NCBI GenBank assembly: GCA_963726715.1
Contig: CAVSDF010000006.1
Location: forward strand, 346,736-410,735
Direction of reading: 5' to 3'
Length of the DNA: 64,000 nt
DNA from: CAVSDF01 sp963726715
GTDB lineage: Bacteria; Bacteroidota; Rhodothermia; Rhodothermales; BA12
Below, piece by piece: positions 17,608-31,453 of the stretch (the stretch's first letter is position 1; each line of letters starts with the position of its first letter). Below the pieces are notes generated by a model. It was not told the DNA's origin. It did no database searches and saw nothing but the letters and a program-made list of their open reading frames with translations. Both the position numbers and the translations under genes were made by a program.

Positions 17608-20600
17608 ATGGCGACCTCGAACGGACGGACGGCCTCGCGCGCAGACAGCCGCGTCGATAGCGGCGTCCCGCCGCGCCGCTCCTTTGGCCGCATCCGCACG
17701 GTCCTGGATTACCCGGACTTCCTCGACGTCCAACTCTCGTCCTTCCAGGACTTCGTTCAGATGGACGTGGCCGCGGAAGAGCGCGGAGACAAGGGTCTCC
17801 AGGCGGTCTTCAAGGAACACTTCCCGATCCAGGACTCCCGCGAGCGCTACACGCTCGAGTTCATCCACTACAGCGTCGACGCGCCGAAGCACTCGATCGA
17901 CGAGTGCATCGCGCAGGGCCTGACCTACGCGGTGCCGCTCAAGGCCAAGCTCCGCCTCTCGTCGAAGGAAGACGAGGACGAGGACGAGGCTGAGGAGGCC
18001 GTCGAGCAGGACGTGTACCTCGGCAACCTGCCGTTCATGACCGAGCGCGGCACGTTCGTCGTCAACGGCGCCGAGCGCGTCATCGTGAGCCAGCTCCACC
18101 GCTCCCCCGGTGTGTTCTTCGGCCAGAGCGTCCACCCGAACGGCACCGACCTCTACAGCGCCCGCATCATCCCCTTCCGCGGATCGTGGATCGAGTTCTC
18201 GACGGACGTGTCGAGCGTGATGTGGGCCTACATCGACCGCAAGAAGAAGCTTCCGGTCACGACGCTCCTGCGCGCGCTCGGCTTCTCGTCGAACGAGGAC
18301 CTCGTGCGCATCTTCGACCTCGCCGACGCCGTCGACGTGTCGAACAAGAAGGTCTGGGCCGCGAACGCGGTCGGCAAGAAGCTCGCCGCCTCGATCACGG
18401 TCGAGCGCAAGGAAGAGGTCGTCGACGAGGACACCGGCGAGGTGATCGAGGAGCGCAGCGTGCGCGACACGATCATGCCGCCCGACACCGTGCTCACCGA
18501 GGACAACTTCGATACGCTGAAGGAGCTCGGCATCCGCAAGGTGTTCGTCGTGCGCGCCAACGACGAGGAGACGATCCAGAACTCGACGCTCCTCAACACC
18601 ATCCGCAAGGACCCGACGCACTCGCAGGAGGAGGCGCTCTACTACCTCTACGAGCAGCTGCGCGGCACCGAAGCCCCCGACGTCGAGACGGCGAAGGGCG
18701 TGCTCGACCGCCTCTTCTTCTCGGAGAAGCGCTACGACCTCGGCGAAGTCGGCCGGTACCGCCTCAACCAGCGCCTCAAGGTCGGCGTCTCGCAGGAGAC
18801 CCTCACGCTGACGGTCGACGACATCACGGCGATCATCCGCGAGCTGATCAACCTGCAGAACGGCACCTCGGTCGTCGACGACATCGACCACCTCGGCAAC
18901 CGCCGCGTGCGCACCGTCGGCGAGCAGCTGGCGGCGCAGTTCTCGCTCGGCCTCGCCCGCATGGCGCGCACCATCAAGGAGCGCATGAACCTGCGCGACG
19001 CCGAGAACTTCACGCCTCAGGACCTCGTCAACGCGCGCACGGTCTCGTCGGTCATCAACACGTTCTTCGGCACCAACCAGCTGTCGCAGTTCATGGACCA
19101 GACGAACCCGCTGGCCGAGCTGACGCACAAGCGCCGCATGTCGGCGCTCGGGCCGGGCGGCCTGACGCGCGAGCGCGCGGGGTTCGAGGTTCGCGACGTT
19201 CACTACACGCACTACGGGCGCCTCTGCCCGATCGAGACGCCGGAAGGGCCGAACATCGGCCTCATCTCGTCGCTCTGCGTGCATGCGCGCATCAACGAGT
19301 TCGGCTTCATCGAGACGCCGTACCGCGTCGTGAAGAACGGCAAGGTGACCGACGACATCCGCTTCCTCACCGCCGAGGAAGAGGACGACGCGATCATCGC
19401 GCAGGCGAATGCTCCGCTCACCGAGAAGAACCAGTTCTCCGAGTCGACCGTGCGCTGCCGCCTCCGTGGCGAGTTTCCGTTCGAGCCGCCCGAGAACGTC
19501 CAGTTCATGGACGTGGCGCCGAACCAGATCGTCTCGCCCGCCGCGTCGCTCATCCCGTTCCTCGAGCACGACGATGCGAACCGCGCCCTGATGGGTTCGA
19601 ACATGCAGCGTCAGGCCGTGCCGCTCCTTCGCGCCGAGTCGCCGATCGTCGGGACCGGTCTCGAAGAGCGCGCCGCGCGCGACAGCCGCGCCTGCATCGT
19701 GGCCGAGGGCGACGGCGTCGTCGAGGTCGTCGATGCGACGCGCGTGATCGTGCGCTACGAGATGGAAGACTCGGGCGCCGACGTGGCCTTCGAGGAGCCG
19801 GTGCGCGAGTACCGCCTCACCAAGTTCCGCCGCACGAACCAGGACACCAACGTCAACCAGAAGCCCACCGTCAAGGTCGGGCAGCGGGTGGCCAAGGGCA
19901 CGATCCTCGCCGACGGCTTCTCGACCGACAAGGGCGAGCTCGCGCTCGGCAAGAACGTCCTCGTGGCCTTCATGCCATGGCGTGGCTACAACTTCGAGGA
20001 CGCGATCATCCTCAGCGAGCGCATGGTCGCCGAGGACGTGTTCACGAGCGTCCACATCGAGGAGTTCGACCTGCAGGTCCGCGACACCAAGCGCGGCGAG
20101 GAAGAACTCACCCGTGAGATCCCGAACGTCTCGGAAGAGGCCACCAAGGACCTCGACGAGCGCGGCGTGATCCGCGTCGGCGCCGAGGTCAAGGCGGGCG
20201 ACATCATCGTCGGCAAGATCACGCCGAAGGGCGAGACCGACCCGACGCCCGAGGAGAAGCTCCTCCGCGCCATCTTCGGCGACAAGGCCGGCGACGTGAA
20301 GGACGCCTCGCTCAAGGCGCCTCCGGGCATGAAGGGCGTCGTCATCTCGACGCAGCTCTTCTCGCGCCGCAAGCTCGACCCGGCCTCCAAGCGCGCCGAG
20401 CTCCAGCGCCTCTCCGAGATCGACACGAAGCTCGAGAACGAGATGGCGAGCCTGAACCGCAAGTTCTTCGACCGCTTCTTCAACCTCCTCGAAGGCGAGA
20501 AGTCGGGCGGCGTCGAGAACCGCGAGGGCGTCGTGCTCCTCAGCGAAGGCGCCGCCTACACGCGGGCGGCCTTCGGCGAGGTGGCCCCGGTGCAGATCTC

Positions 20601-21474
20601 GCCCCGCTCGACGTTCGTGGCCGACGCGGCGCTCAACCGCAAGGTGCGCCGCCTCTTCCAGAACTATCTCCAGCTCTACACCAAGATTCAGGGCGAGGCC
20701 AAGCGCCACAAGCACCAGGTGCAGATGGGTGACGAGCTCCCGCCGGGAATCGTGCAGCTGGCGAAGGTCTACATCGCCCGCAAGCGCAAAATCCAGGTCG
20801 GCGACAAGATGGCCGGACGCCACGGCAACAAGGGCGTCGTCGCCAAGATCGTCCCGCAGGAAGACATGCCGTTCCTCGCGGACGGCACGCAGGTGGACAT
20901 CGTCCTCAACCCGCTCGGCGTGCCCTCGCGCATGAACCTCGGGCAGATCTACGAGACGATGCTCGGCTGGGCCGGCAAGAAGCTCGGCGTCAAGTTCGCC
21001 ACGCCGATCTTCGACGGCGCCAAGTACGAGGAGGTCGAAGACGCCATGCGCGAGGCCGACCTGCCGATCGACGGACGCGTGCAGCTGCACGACGGCCGCA
21101 CCGGCGATGCCTTCGACCAGAAGACGACCGTCGGCATCATCTACATGCTCAAGCTCTCGCACCTCGTCGAGGACAAGATGCACGCGCGTTCGATCGGGCC
21201 GTACAGCCTCATCACGCAGCAGCCGCTCGGCGGCAAGGCGCAGTTCGGCGGCCAGCGTCTCGGCGAGATGGAGGTCTGGGCGCTCTACGCCTACGGCGCT
21301 TCGTCGGTGCTCCAGGAAATGCTGACCTACAAGTCGGACGACGTGCAGGGCCGCTCGAAGGCCTACGAGGCCATCGTCAAGGGCGACAACATGCCGACGC
21401 CCAACACGCCCGAGTCGTTCAACGTGCTCGTGCGCGAGCTGCAGGGTCTCGGCCTCGAAGTCAAGCTCGACTGA
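17608..21474 (+). CDS. rpoB: DNA-directed RNA polymerase subunit beta
   Basis: Catalytic beta subunit, 1,288 residues. The rifampicin-binding region reads SQFMDQTNPLAELTHKRR followed by MSALGPGG, with the usual Asp, His and Ser at the main resistance positions, so a sensitive-type enzyme is predicted. The catalytic-core stretch GDKMAGRHGNKG and the C-terminal KAQFGGQRLGEMEVWAL are intact. An acidic run (EDEDEDEAEEAVEQD) lies near residue 115-130. The ATG at 17608 begins a poorly conserved 30-residue leader; an upstream in-frame codon is unlikely. No frameshift is present over 3.9 kb. Confidence 0.98.
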   Translation: MATSNGRTASRADSRVDSGVPPRRSFGRIRTVLDYPDFLDVQLSSFQDFVQMDVAAEERGDKGLQAVFKEHFPIQDSRERYTLEFIHYSVDAPKHSIDECIAQGLTYAVPLKAKLRLSSKEDEDEDEAEEAVEQDVYLGNLPFMTERGTFVVNGAERVIVSQLHRSPGVFFGQSVHPNGTDLYSARIIPFRGSWIEFSTDVSSVMWAYIDRKKKLPVTTLLRALGFSSNEDLVRIFDLADAVDVSNKKVWAANAVGKKLAASITVERKEEVVDEDTGEVIEERSVRDTIMPPDTVLTEDNFDTLKELGIRKVFVVRANDEETIQNSTLLNTIRKDPTHSQEEALYYLYEQLRGTEAPDVETAKGVLDRLFFSEKRYDLGEVGRYRLNQRLKVGVSQETLTLTVDDITAIIRELINLQNGTSVVDDIDHLGNRRVRTVGEQLAAQFSLGLARMARTIKERMNLRDAENFTPQDLVNARTVSSVINTFFGTNQLSQFMDQTNPLAELTHKRRMSALGPGGLTRERAGFEVRDVHYTHYGRLCPIETPEGPNIGLISSLCVHARINEFGFIETPYRVVKNGKVTDDIRFLTAEEEDDAIIAQANAPLTEKNQFSESTVRCRLRGEFPFEPPENVQFMDVAPNQIVSPAASLIPFLEHDDANRALMGSNMQRQAVPLLRAESPIVGTGLEERAARDSRACIVAEGDGVVEVVDATRVIVRYEMEDSGADVAFEEPVREYRLTKFRRTNQDTNVNQKPTVKVGQRVAKGTILADGFSTDKGELALGKNVLVAFMPWRGYNFEDAIILSERMVAEDVFTSVHIEEFDLQVRDTKRGEEELTREIPNVSEEATKDLDERGVIRVGAEVKAGDIIVGKITPKGETDPTPEEKLLRAIFGDKAGDVKDASLKAPPGMKGVVISTQLFSRRKLDPASKRAELQRLSEIDTKLENEMASLNRKFFDRFFNLLEGEKSGGVENREGVVLLSEGAAYTRAAFGEVAPVQISPRSTFVADAALNRKVRRLFQNYLQLYTKIQGEAKRHKHQVQMGDELPPGIVQLAKVYIARKRKIQVGDKMAGRHGNKGVVAKIVPQEDMPFLADGTQVDIVLNPLGVPSRMNLGQIYETMLGWAGKKLGVKFATPIFDGAKYEEVEDAMREADLPIDGRVQLHDGRTGDAFDQKTTVGIIYMLKLSHLVEDKMHARSIGPYSLITQQPLGGKAQFGGQRLGEMEVWALYAYGASSVLQEMLTYKSDDVQGRSKAYEAIVKGDNMPTPNTPESFNVLVRELQGLGLEVKLD

Positions 21475-21592
21475 TCCGCGCGGTGCGCCGCGCAGGTCCT
21501 CTGTGGACCGCGCGGCGCCACCCCCGCGCCCCGGCCGCGCGAGCTGAGCGCGCCGGACCCCCGATTTCAAACTGAACCATCCTACCGACGAT

Positions 21593-25846
<4,254 letters not shown>

Positions 25847-25865
25847 CGCGGCCTCGAATCCATCG

Positions 25866-25903
25866 CACCGGCCCGGTCTCCATCACAGGAGGCCGGGCCG
25901 GTG
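25866..25903 (+). terminator. hairpin after rpoC
   Basis: A perfect 11-base-pair stem (CACCGGCCCGG with CCGGGCCGGTG) encloses a 16-base loop 19 bases after the rpoC stop. There is no U-tract, so termination is inferred from position and stem strength. Confidence 0.6.
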
Positions 25904-25940
25904 TGCGTTCGGGCCGGACCGGTGACACATGCGGCGCGTG

Positions 25941-25969
25941 GTAGAGACGCATCGGCGATGCGTCTCTAC
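25941..25969. repeat. REP-like perfect hairpin, family A, second copy
   Basis: Identical over 29 bases to the hairpin at 11207-11235, with a GTAG head and CTAC end. It lies between the rpoC terminator and the 3' end of the S9 peptidase gene. Confidence 0.8.
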
Positions 25970-26025
25970 GGTCCCGGTGACGATTCCGGCGTACAAACGG
26001 GCGATTCGCGGTGCGGGATGGGGGC

Positions 26026-28977
26026 CTATTTCCCCGCGTACGGCGCGCCCTCGGTCATCCACGCCGGGGCAGGGCGACCGAGGAGGTAGTGGCCGAAGAA
26101 GTCGTGCAGGCGCATCGCCCAGTCCAGTTTGTTCGCGTACGCTTTGGGGTGGTGGCCCTCGCCGCGGTACTGCACGAAGGTCACGTCCTTGCCCAGTCGG
26201 CGGAGGGCGAGGTAGAACTCGATCGACTGCTCCCACGGCACCGCACCGTCGGCGTCGCCGTGGAGCAGGAGGAGGGGCGTCGCCACGCGGTCGGCGAAGA
26301 AGAGGGGCGAGTTGTCGATGTAGCGGTCGCGCGCCTCCCAGAGCGTCGCGCCCAGCCGGCTCTGCGTCTGCTCGTACTGAAACTGGCGGCTCACGCCGGT
26401 CTCCCAGCGGATGCCGCCGTACGCGCTCGTCATGTTGGCGACCGGCGCGCCCGCCGCCGCCGCCACGAAGCGGTTCGTCTGCGTGACCAGCCACGCCGTC
26501 TGGTAGCCGCTCCACGAATGCCCGTGCAGCCCGATCCGCGCGCCATCGGCGATGCCGCGGTCGATGAGCATCTGGACGCCGGGAAGAATCGATTTCAGCG
26601 CCGAGAGGCCGGGCCGCCCGACCTCGTACGCCACGTCCGGCAGGAACACGACGACGCCCTCGCCGACGTACTGCGGCAGCACCGGGCGGTGCGTGACGGC
26701 CGTCGCCGGGTAGACGTTCAGGCGGTCGTTCATCCGCTCGTAGAAGTAGACGAGGACGGGATAGCGCTTCGACGCGTCGTAGCCGTCGGGGAGGATCACG
26801 ACGCCCTCGCGCGCCTCGCCGTCGGTCGATTGCCAGCGGACGAGTTCCGACCGGCCCCACGCGAACTGCCGGGCGTCGGGGCTGGCGTCGGTCAGGCGGC
26901 GCGGCGCGGCGCCGCTGAGGTCGGTGGCGTAGAGGTCGGGGAAGGCGCGGTACGACTCGCGCGTAATGACAACGAGCGGCGCGCGTTTCGCCTTCACCAC
27001 CACGCCGATGCGTCCGGGCGCATCGCCACGCGGTCGCCCGCGCGATGTCTCGCCGCCGCGGTCGTCGGGGGCCGTTCCGGGGGCGAGGCGGACGATGGAC
27101 TCGGGCCGTCCGAGGACGACGCGCCAGAGGCCCTGGGTCTTGGCGGCTTCGTCGTAGCCGGTCAGCAGGAGCGTGTCGCCGTGGGCGTAGGCGCGGCGGT
27201 CGGGGTCGGTCTCGGCGATGCGCAGCTGCGTCTTCGTGCGGCGCCCTTCGCCGCCGGTCACGTTGGAGGGCGGTCCGCCGCCGAGGGCGAGCGCCCAGAC
27301 GTCGTAGCGGTCGTAGACGAGCGCGGCGCGGGTCGAATCGGCGCCGACGAAGGCGGCGAGGCCGTAGGCGGGCGCCGGGTCCGGGCTGTCGTGCTCCTCG
27401 TCGGCGAGAGGCGTGTCGGGGCCGCCGAGCGTGCGGGCGGCGCCGGTCGCGGTGTCGAGGGCCTGCCACGCGCGTCCGCCGAAGCGGACGATGGCGCGCC
27501 CGTCGGGCGTCAGGCGGGCGGGGCCGTCGACGTGTTCGGCGACTCGGCGGCGGCGCCCGGTGGCGAGATCGACGGCGTAGAGGTCGGCGTAGCCGCGGTC
27601 CCACGAGGCCTCGGCGGCGTGGCGCTCGGCGTCGCGGGCGAGGGCGGTGCGCGGGTTCTGCGGCACGTCGGCGAGGAGCACGTCGCCGCTGTCGAGCGGG
27701 ACGAGCGTGCCTGCGGCGATGTCCAGAAGTGCGGTCCAGAGACGTCTGCGGCGCTCGTCGAACTGCACCTTCTGCTGCGGCTGGATGCGCGCGTCGTGGG
27801 CGCCCCACACGTCCACGCCACGCTCACGGAGGATGGCGGATACATCGAGGGGCGCAAATGCGGTGTCGGCGGAGGCCGGTGCGGCGGCGGGGCGCAGGCC
27901 GACGAAGAGGCGCTGCCCGTCGTCGGTCCACGTCAGGCGGGAGTCGGGCGGAATCGTCCATCCCGTCGGCGGCTGCCCGATGCGCAGGGCGGCGGCAGGC
28001 TCGCCCGCTCGCCACGTCCGCAGATCAGCGTCGCCGGGCGTGCCGTCGGCGCGGTCGCGGGCGGCGAGGAAGGCGAGGGTGCCGCTCCGGCTCCACGCCA
28101 TCCGCGGGTAGGCGCCGCGCGTGCGGCGGTCGAGGACGGTCGTGGCGCCGCTGTCGAGGTCGCGGGCGAAGAGGCCGTCGGCAGTGGTGTCGCGGTGGGC
28201 GACGGCGTAGACGAGCGTCCGTCCGTCGTCGGAGAAGGCGAACTCGCGGACGCCGCGGAGGGTGACGTCGCGTCCGCTCACGAGGTCGCGCACGAGCAGG
28301 CGCCGCCCGGCCTCGCCCTTGCGCAGCGGAAACCCGCGCATCAGCGTGTCGGCGCGAGTGGTGCGGCGCGGGGGCACGTCGCCGAGCCGCGTCGTGTCGG
28401 GCGGGCCGTGGAGGAGGGCGAAGGTGCGTCCGTCCGGGGCGAAGGCGAAGCGGCGAGCAGCGGTCCATGTCGTCGAAACCCCCCGCACGGCGTCGACGAG
28501 GATGGCGCCCGGCTCGGATGCCGGAGATTTTTTCAGGCGCAGACGCTCGGCTTCGGCGAGGGGCGGCGTTTGCAGGAACGCGGCGAAGCGTCCGTCGGCG
28601 GAGACCGCGGGCGAGGCGGCGCGGGGGATGCGGATGGGATCGGGCGTCGCCGGAGCGCCGGATGCGCGCCGTCCGGTGGCGACCGGCGCCGTCCGCACGA
28701 CGAGGCCCTCGGCGTCGCCCCGGTCGGGCTGCGCGACCGTCGCCACCGTCGAGCCATCGTCCGACACGACGGTCCCGGCGAGTGTCGGCAGGCGCATCAG
28801 GTCGGTCCACCCGAGCGCCGGGCGCGTCTCGGTGCCCGCAGGCGTCACACGCGACTGCGCCCGCGCGGGTGGGGCGATTCCGGCAGGCGCGAGCACGGCA
28901 GCCACGAGCATCACGCCCGGCAGGAAGCGGGGAAAACCGGACGTCGGGAGACCAGAGAGGGCACGGCGGCGGCGCAT
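26026..28977 (-). CDS. secreted S9 family prolyl oligopeptidase-like peptidase
   Basis: Predicted exported serine peptidase of family S9, 983 residues, probably degrading oligopeptides. After an Arg-rich signal peptide (cleavage likely after PARAQ) comes a long WD40/beta-propeller-like region. The C-terminal alpha/beta hydrolase domain carries the nucleophile in HGHSWSGYQTAWL and the Asp in HGDADGAVPWEQS. The catalytic His lies in GEGHHPKAYAN. This order and the GHSW-type elbow fit the acylaminoacyl/dipeptidyl peptidase group common in Bacteroidota. The start ATG at 28977 is chosen because it begins the signal peptide and lies 28 bases after a TACGTTG element. Confidence 0.9.
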   Translation of the reverse strand: MRRRRALSGLPTSGFPRFLPGVMLVAAVLAPAGIAPPARAQSRVTPAGTETRPALGWTDLMRLPTLAGTVVSDDGSTVATVAQPDRGDAEGLVVRTAPVATGRRASGAPATPDPIRIPRAASPAVSADGRFAAFLQTPPLAEAERLRLKKSPASEPGAILVDAVRGVSTTWTAARRFAFAPDGRTFALLHGPPDTTRLGDVPPRRTTRADTLMRGFPLRKGEAGRRLLVRDLVSGRDVTLRGVREFAFSDDGRTLVYAVAHRDTTADGLFARDLDSGATTVLDRRTRGAYPRMAWSRSGTLAFLAARDRADGTPGDADLRTWRAGEPAAALRIGQPPTGWTIPPDSRLTWTDDGQRLFVGLRPAAAPASADTAFAPLDVSAILRERGVDVWGAHDARIQPQQKVQFDERRRRLWTALLDIAAGTLVPLDSGDVLLADVPQNPRTALARDAERHAAEASWDRGYADLYAVDLATGRRRRVAEHVDGPARLTPDGRAIVRFGGRAWQALDTATGAARTLGGPDTPLADEEHDSPDPAPAYGLAAFVGADSTRAALVYDRYDVWALALGGGPPSNVTGGEGRRTKTQLRIAETDPDRRAYAHGDTLLLTGYDEAAKTQGLWRVVLGRPESIVRLAPGTAPDDRGGETSRGRPRGDAPGRIGVVVKAKRAPLVVITRESYRAFPDLYATDLSGAAPRRLTDASPDARQFAWGRSELVRWQSTDGEAREGVVILPDGYDASKRYPVLVYFYERMNDRLNVYPATAVTHRPVLPQYVGEGVVVFLPDVAYEVGRPGLSALKSILPGVQMLIDRGIADGARIGLHGHSWSGYQTAWLVTQTNRFVAAAAGAPVANMTSAYGGIRWETGVSRQFQYEQTQSRLGATLWEARDRYIDNSPLFFADRVATPLLLLHGDADGAVPWEQSIEFYLALRRLGKDVTFVQYRGEGHHPKAYANKLDWAMRLHDFFGHYLLGRPAPAWMTEGAPYAGK

Positions 28978-29004
28978 CGGGAGGTGGTGGGGTGAGACCG
29001 CCTG

Positions 29005-29011
29005 CAACGTA
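29005..29011 (-). promoter_or_regulatory. putative -7 promoter element of the S9 peptidase gene
   Basis: Minus-strand TACGTTG, 28 bases before the start codon, identical to the element before the membrane protein gene at 5301. Confidence 0.4.
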
Positions 29012-29107
29012 CGGCGCCCGCCGAACGTCATTCGTCCAGGGTCCTCCATCCGGCATCCCCGCGCGACCGCTCGGCCTCAGCGCGCGGCGTCTTCGCACGC
29101 GCAGGCG

Positions 29108-29470
29108 TCAGGGCGTCGGCGTGCCGGAGAGCGGCTGCGGACCGCCAGGCTCGTCCGCGTGGTGCGCGGGTGGGGCCGTGCGCACACCGTTGTTCGACGG
29201 CACCTCGTTCGACGGCACTGCGTTCGACAGGGCCGTCGGCGTCTCGGCGGCGTGCGCCGTGTCGGTGGGCGGCTCGTGGAACTGCATCGACCCGTCTCCA
29301 CTGCCGCCGTCGAGCGTGAAGCGGCGCAGGACGAAGAGCACGCCGAGACCGGCGAGGACGAACCCGGCGGCCATCGTTCCCCAGAGCGGCACGCCGTCCA
29401 TCCGCGCCAGCGTCACGAGGACGCCGATGCTGAGGAGGAAATAGCCGATGAGGGCGATGGCTGCGTTCAC
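29108..29470 (-). CDS. small membrane protein, 120 aa
   Basis: Unrecognised. Two hydrophobic segments (about residues 4-22 and 29-49) form a hairpin in the membrane. A 70-residue hydrophilic, Pro/Thr/Asn-rich tail follows, with a short internal duplication (SNAVPSNEVPSNN). The ATG at 29470 directly precedes the first segment. It sits between rpsU and the S9 gene on the same strand, but the gaps suggest independent transcription. Confidence 0.65.
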   Translation of the reverse strand: MNAAIALIGYFLLSIGVLVTLARMDGVPLWGTMAAGFVLAGLGVLFVLRRFTLDGGSGDGSMQFHEPPTDTAHAAETPTALSNAVPSNEVPSNNGVRTAPPAHHADEPGGPQPLSGTPTP

Positions 29471-29621
29471 GTCTCGGGTGCCGGGGGAGAGACCGGTCTG
29501 GGGGCGCCGGTCTCGAAAGCAAGTATCGTGTCAACGCCCCGATCGGTCCTCCGGTGAATCGTAACGAAACCGCTTTACCTGACCCTGCGCGCCGCGTTGG
29601 GCGGGCAGGGCACGGACGCAC

Positions 29622-29653
29622 AAAAAGGGCCGCCTCCCGGAGGAGGGGCCCTT
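29622..29653 (-). terminator. Rho-independent terminator of rpsU
   Basis: On the minus strand, AAGGGCC and an inner CTCC pair with GGAG and GGCCCTT around a short loop, followed by a run of T. This is a classic intrinsic terminator about 65 bases after the rpsU stop. Confidence 0.8.
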
Positions 29654-29717
29654 CACGCGGCGACGCCGAGGCGGCGTCGGCAGGGGGTGCGCCTCCGGGG
29701 GTGCCGGAGGGCGGGCG

Positions 29718-29912
29718 TCAGCGCAGGCGCGAGTACTTGCGCGACTGGCGCATCCGCTCTTCGCGCTGCTCGCGGCGAATCTCGGAGGGCGCCACGAAGG
29801 CCATGTTTTCGCGGAAGAGGCGGAGGACGCGGCTGCGGTTGACAACGCGCTTGAAGCGGCGAAGCGCGCGGTCGATGGACTCGTTGTCCCGAACCTTGAT
29901 GCCGATGGGCAC
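29718..29912 (-). CDS. rpsU: 30S ribosomal protein S21
   Basis: S21 (bS21), 64 residues, a basic protein of the 30S platform near the anti-Shine-Dalgarno. The start MPIGIKVRDNESIDRALRRFKR and the Arg-rich helical body are typical. In Bacteroidota, S21 takes part in occluding the anti-Shine-Dalgarno, which suits the scarcity of Shine-Dalgarno sequences here. It is monocistronic: a promoter-like element lies 44 bases upstream and an intrinsic terminator downstream. Confidence 0.95.
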   Translation of the reverse strand: MPIGIKVRDNESIDRALRRFKRVVNRSRVLRLFRENMAFVAPSEIRREQREERMRQSRKYSRLR

Positions 29913-29955
29913 GATGCGTGAAGGGCTGGTGGGCGGAAGTGCTGGAATAGCCCGT

Positions 29956-29962
29956 CAATCTA
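29956..29962 (-). promoter_or_regulatory. putative -7 promoter element of rpsU
   Basis: Minus-strand TAGATTG, 44 bases before the rpsU ATG, the same sequence as before tRNA-Tyr. Confidence 0.4.
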
Positions 29963-30033
29963 CGCAGCGCGGGCCGTCCGGCGGAGCAAGCCGCCGTGAA
30001 GAACCGGCCGCGCACTCCTCTTCGTCCATCCCG

Positions 30034-31170
30034 TCACACGACCGCTGGTTCGAGCAGGCGCAGCATCCCGGTCGTCGCGTCCATCTCGGCCTCGACGCCG
30101 ACGGGGAGCGTGAACTTGCCCGCGATGTGGCCGATTGCCGTGCCGTAGAACATCGGGAAGCCGTAGGGGCTGAAGTGGTCTTCGAAGACCTGCCGCAGCG
30201 AGAGGGAGACGAAGCCGGTGTCGGGTGTGCAGTTGCGGCAGTCGCCGAAAACGACGCCGCGGACGCGGTTGAAGACGCCCGCGAGGTCGAGCTGCGTCAG
30301 CATCCGGTCGATGCGGTACGGCTCCTCGCCGACGTCTTCGAGAAACAGGATGTGGCCGCTGAGGTCGGGGAAATACGGCGTGCCGATGAGCGCCGCGAGC
30401 ACGCTCAGGTTTCCGCCCGCGAGCCGCCCGCCGATGCGACCGGGGTTGAGCGTCCACACGTCGTCCGGGCGCGGGGTGGGCATCGTGACGGGTGAGGCGT
30501 CGAAGAGGACGCGGCGGAAGTAGCTCGTCGAGAAGGCATCCCACGTCGACGTGCCGACCGGCCCGTGGAAGCAGGTGAGGCCCGCGCGGGCGTAGAGGCC
30601 GAGGAGGAGGCCGGTGATGTCCGAGTAGCCGCAGACGATCTTCGGGTTCGCGCGGATGTCGGCGTAGTCGAGCAGCGGCAGCAGGCGGGCGCATCCCCAG
30701 CCGCCGCGGAGCGCGAGGATGGCATCGACCGACGGGTCGCGCACCATGTCCATCACGTCGCCCGCGCGCTGCGCGTCGGTGCCGCCGAGGTAGCCGTGGC
30801 GAGCGAGGACGTTGCGCCCGCGCACCGATTGGAGGCCGAGGGCGGCGAGGGCGGTTTCGGCGTCGCGGATCTCGTTCGGGTCGAAGATGGCGCCCGCGGG
30901 CGTGACGAGGCCGACGGTGTCGCCGGGCTTGAGGCGGGGCGGCAGGACGCGCTCAGGCAGTCCAGGGTAGGGACGCGAGGCGGATGCATCGACGGACGGG
31001 GCCGATCCGGCAGGCTCCGGCCCGACCGTCACCGACGAGGTCGGGTCGTAGGGAACGGGCGCGGCGGTGGAATCGGGGCGGATCACCTGCGCCTCGGCGG
31101 CGAGAAAGGGCGCGAGGGCCGCGGCGATGCCGGTGGTGGCGAGAAAGCGGCGGCGCGAGACATCGGACAT
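30034..31170 (-). CDS. LD-carboxypeptidase (S66, muramoyltetrapeptide carboxypeptidase)
   Basis: Predicted exported peptidase of family S66 that removes the terminal D-Ala from murein tetrapeptides, 378 residues. The N-terminus SRRRFLATTGIAAALAPFLA looks like a twin-arginine signal, followed by a 40-residue linker. Catalytic Ser lies in GYSDITGLLLG, Glu in LFLEDVGEEPYRIDRM, and His near the end in IGHIAGKFTLPVG. The GGWGCARLL segment is also typical. The start ATG at 31170 is chosen over one 26 codons upstream because it begins the Tat-like signal. Confidence 0.9.
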   Translation of the reverse strand: MSDVSRRRFLATTGIAAALAPFLAAEAQVIRPDSTAAPVPYDPTSSVTVGPEPAGSAPSVDASASRPYPGLPERVLPPRLKPGDTVGLVTPAGAIFDPNEIRDAETALAALGLQSVRGRNVLARHGYLGGTDAQRAGDVMDMVRDPSVDAILALRGGWGCARLLPLLDYADIRANPKIVCGYSDITGLLLGLYARAGLTCFHGPVGTSTWDAFSTSYFRRVLFDASPVTMPTPRPDDVWTLNPGRIGGRLAGGNLSVLAALIGTPYFPDLSGHILFLEDVGEEPYRIDRMLTQLDLAGVFNRVRGVVFGDCRNCTPDTGFVSLSLRQVFEDHFSPYGFPMFYGTAIGHIAGKFTLPVGVEAEMDATTGMLRLLEPAVV

Positions 31171-31206
31171 CGGCAGGAAGCAGGTCGGCGGGGAGGACAG
31201 CAGGCG

Positions 31207-31213
31207 CAAGCTA
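31207..31213 (-). promoter_or_regulatory. putative -7 promoter element of the S66 gene
   Basis: Minus-strand TAGCTTG, 36 bases before the start codon. Confidence 0.35.
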
Positions 31214-31288
31214 CACGCCCGGCGCGTGCGGAATCGCGTGCGGGGCATGGCGGCGGCGCGGCTCCGTTTTGAACCCGTACGCGATCCA

Positions 31289-31381
31289 TGTCATTGCGAG
31301 GCCCCACAGGGGCCGCGGCAATCCGGGTCGAACGCGTCCGTCGATCCGGATTGCCGCCTCGCTCCGCTCCTCGCAATGACA
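31289..31381. repeat. inverted-repeat element with TGTCATTGCGAG ends
   Basis: A 93-base element starting TGTCATTGCGAG and ending with the exact reverse complement CTCGCAATGACA. It has an inner pair GGCAATCCGG/CCGGATTGCC. Similar CATTGCGAG palindromic elements are dispersed in many unrelated bacteria. No gene is disrupted, and only one copy is seen here. Confidence 0.75.
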
Positions 31382-31453
31382 GGGCTGGAAACGTAGAGCC
31401 AGAACCTGACAGGGTCGCTCCATCCCCACGAACCATCAACGCCCCCCTACCAC

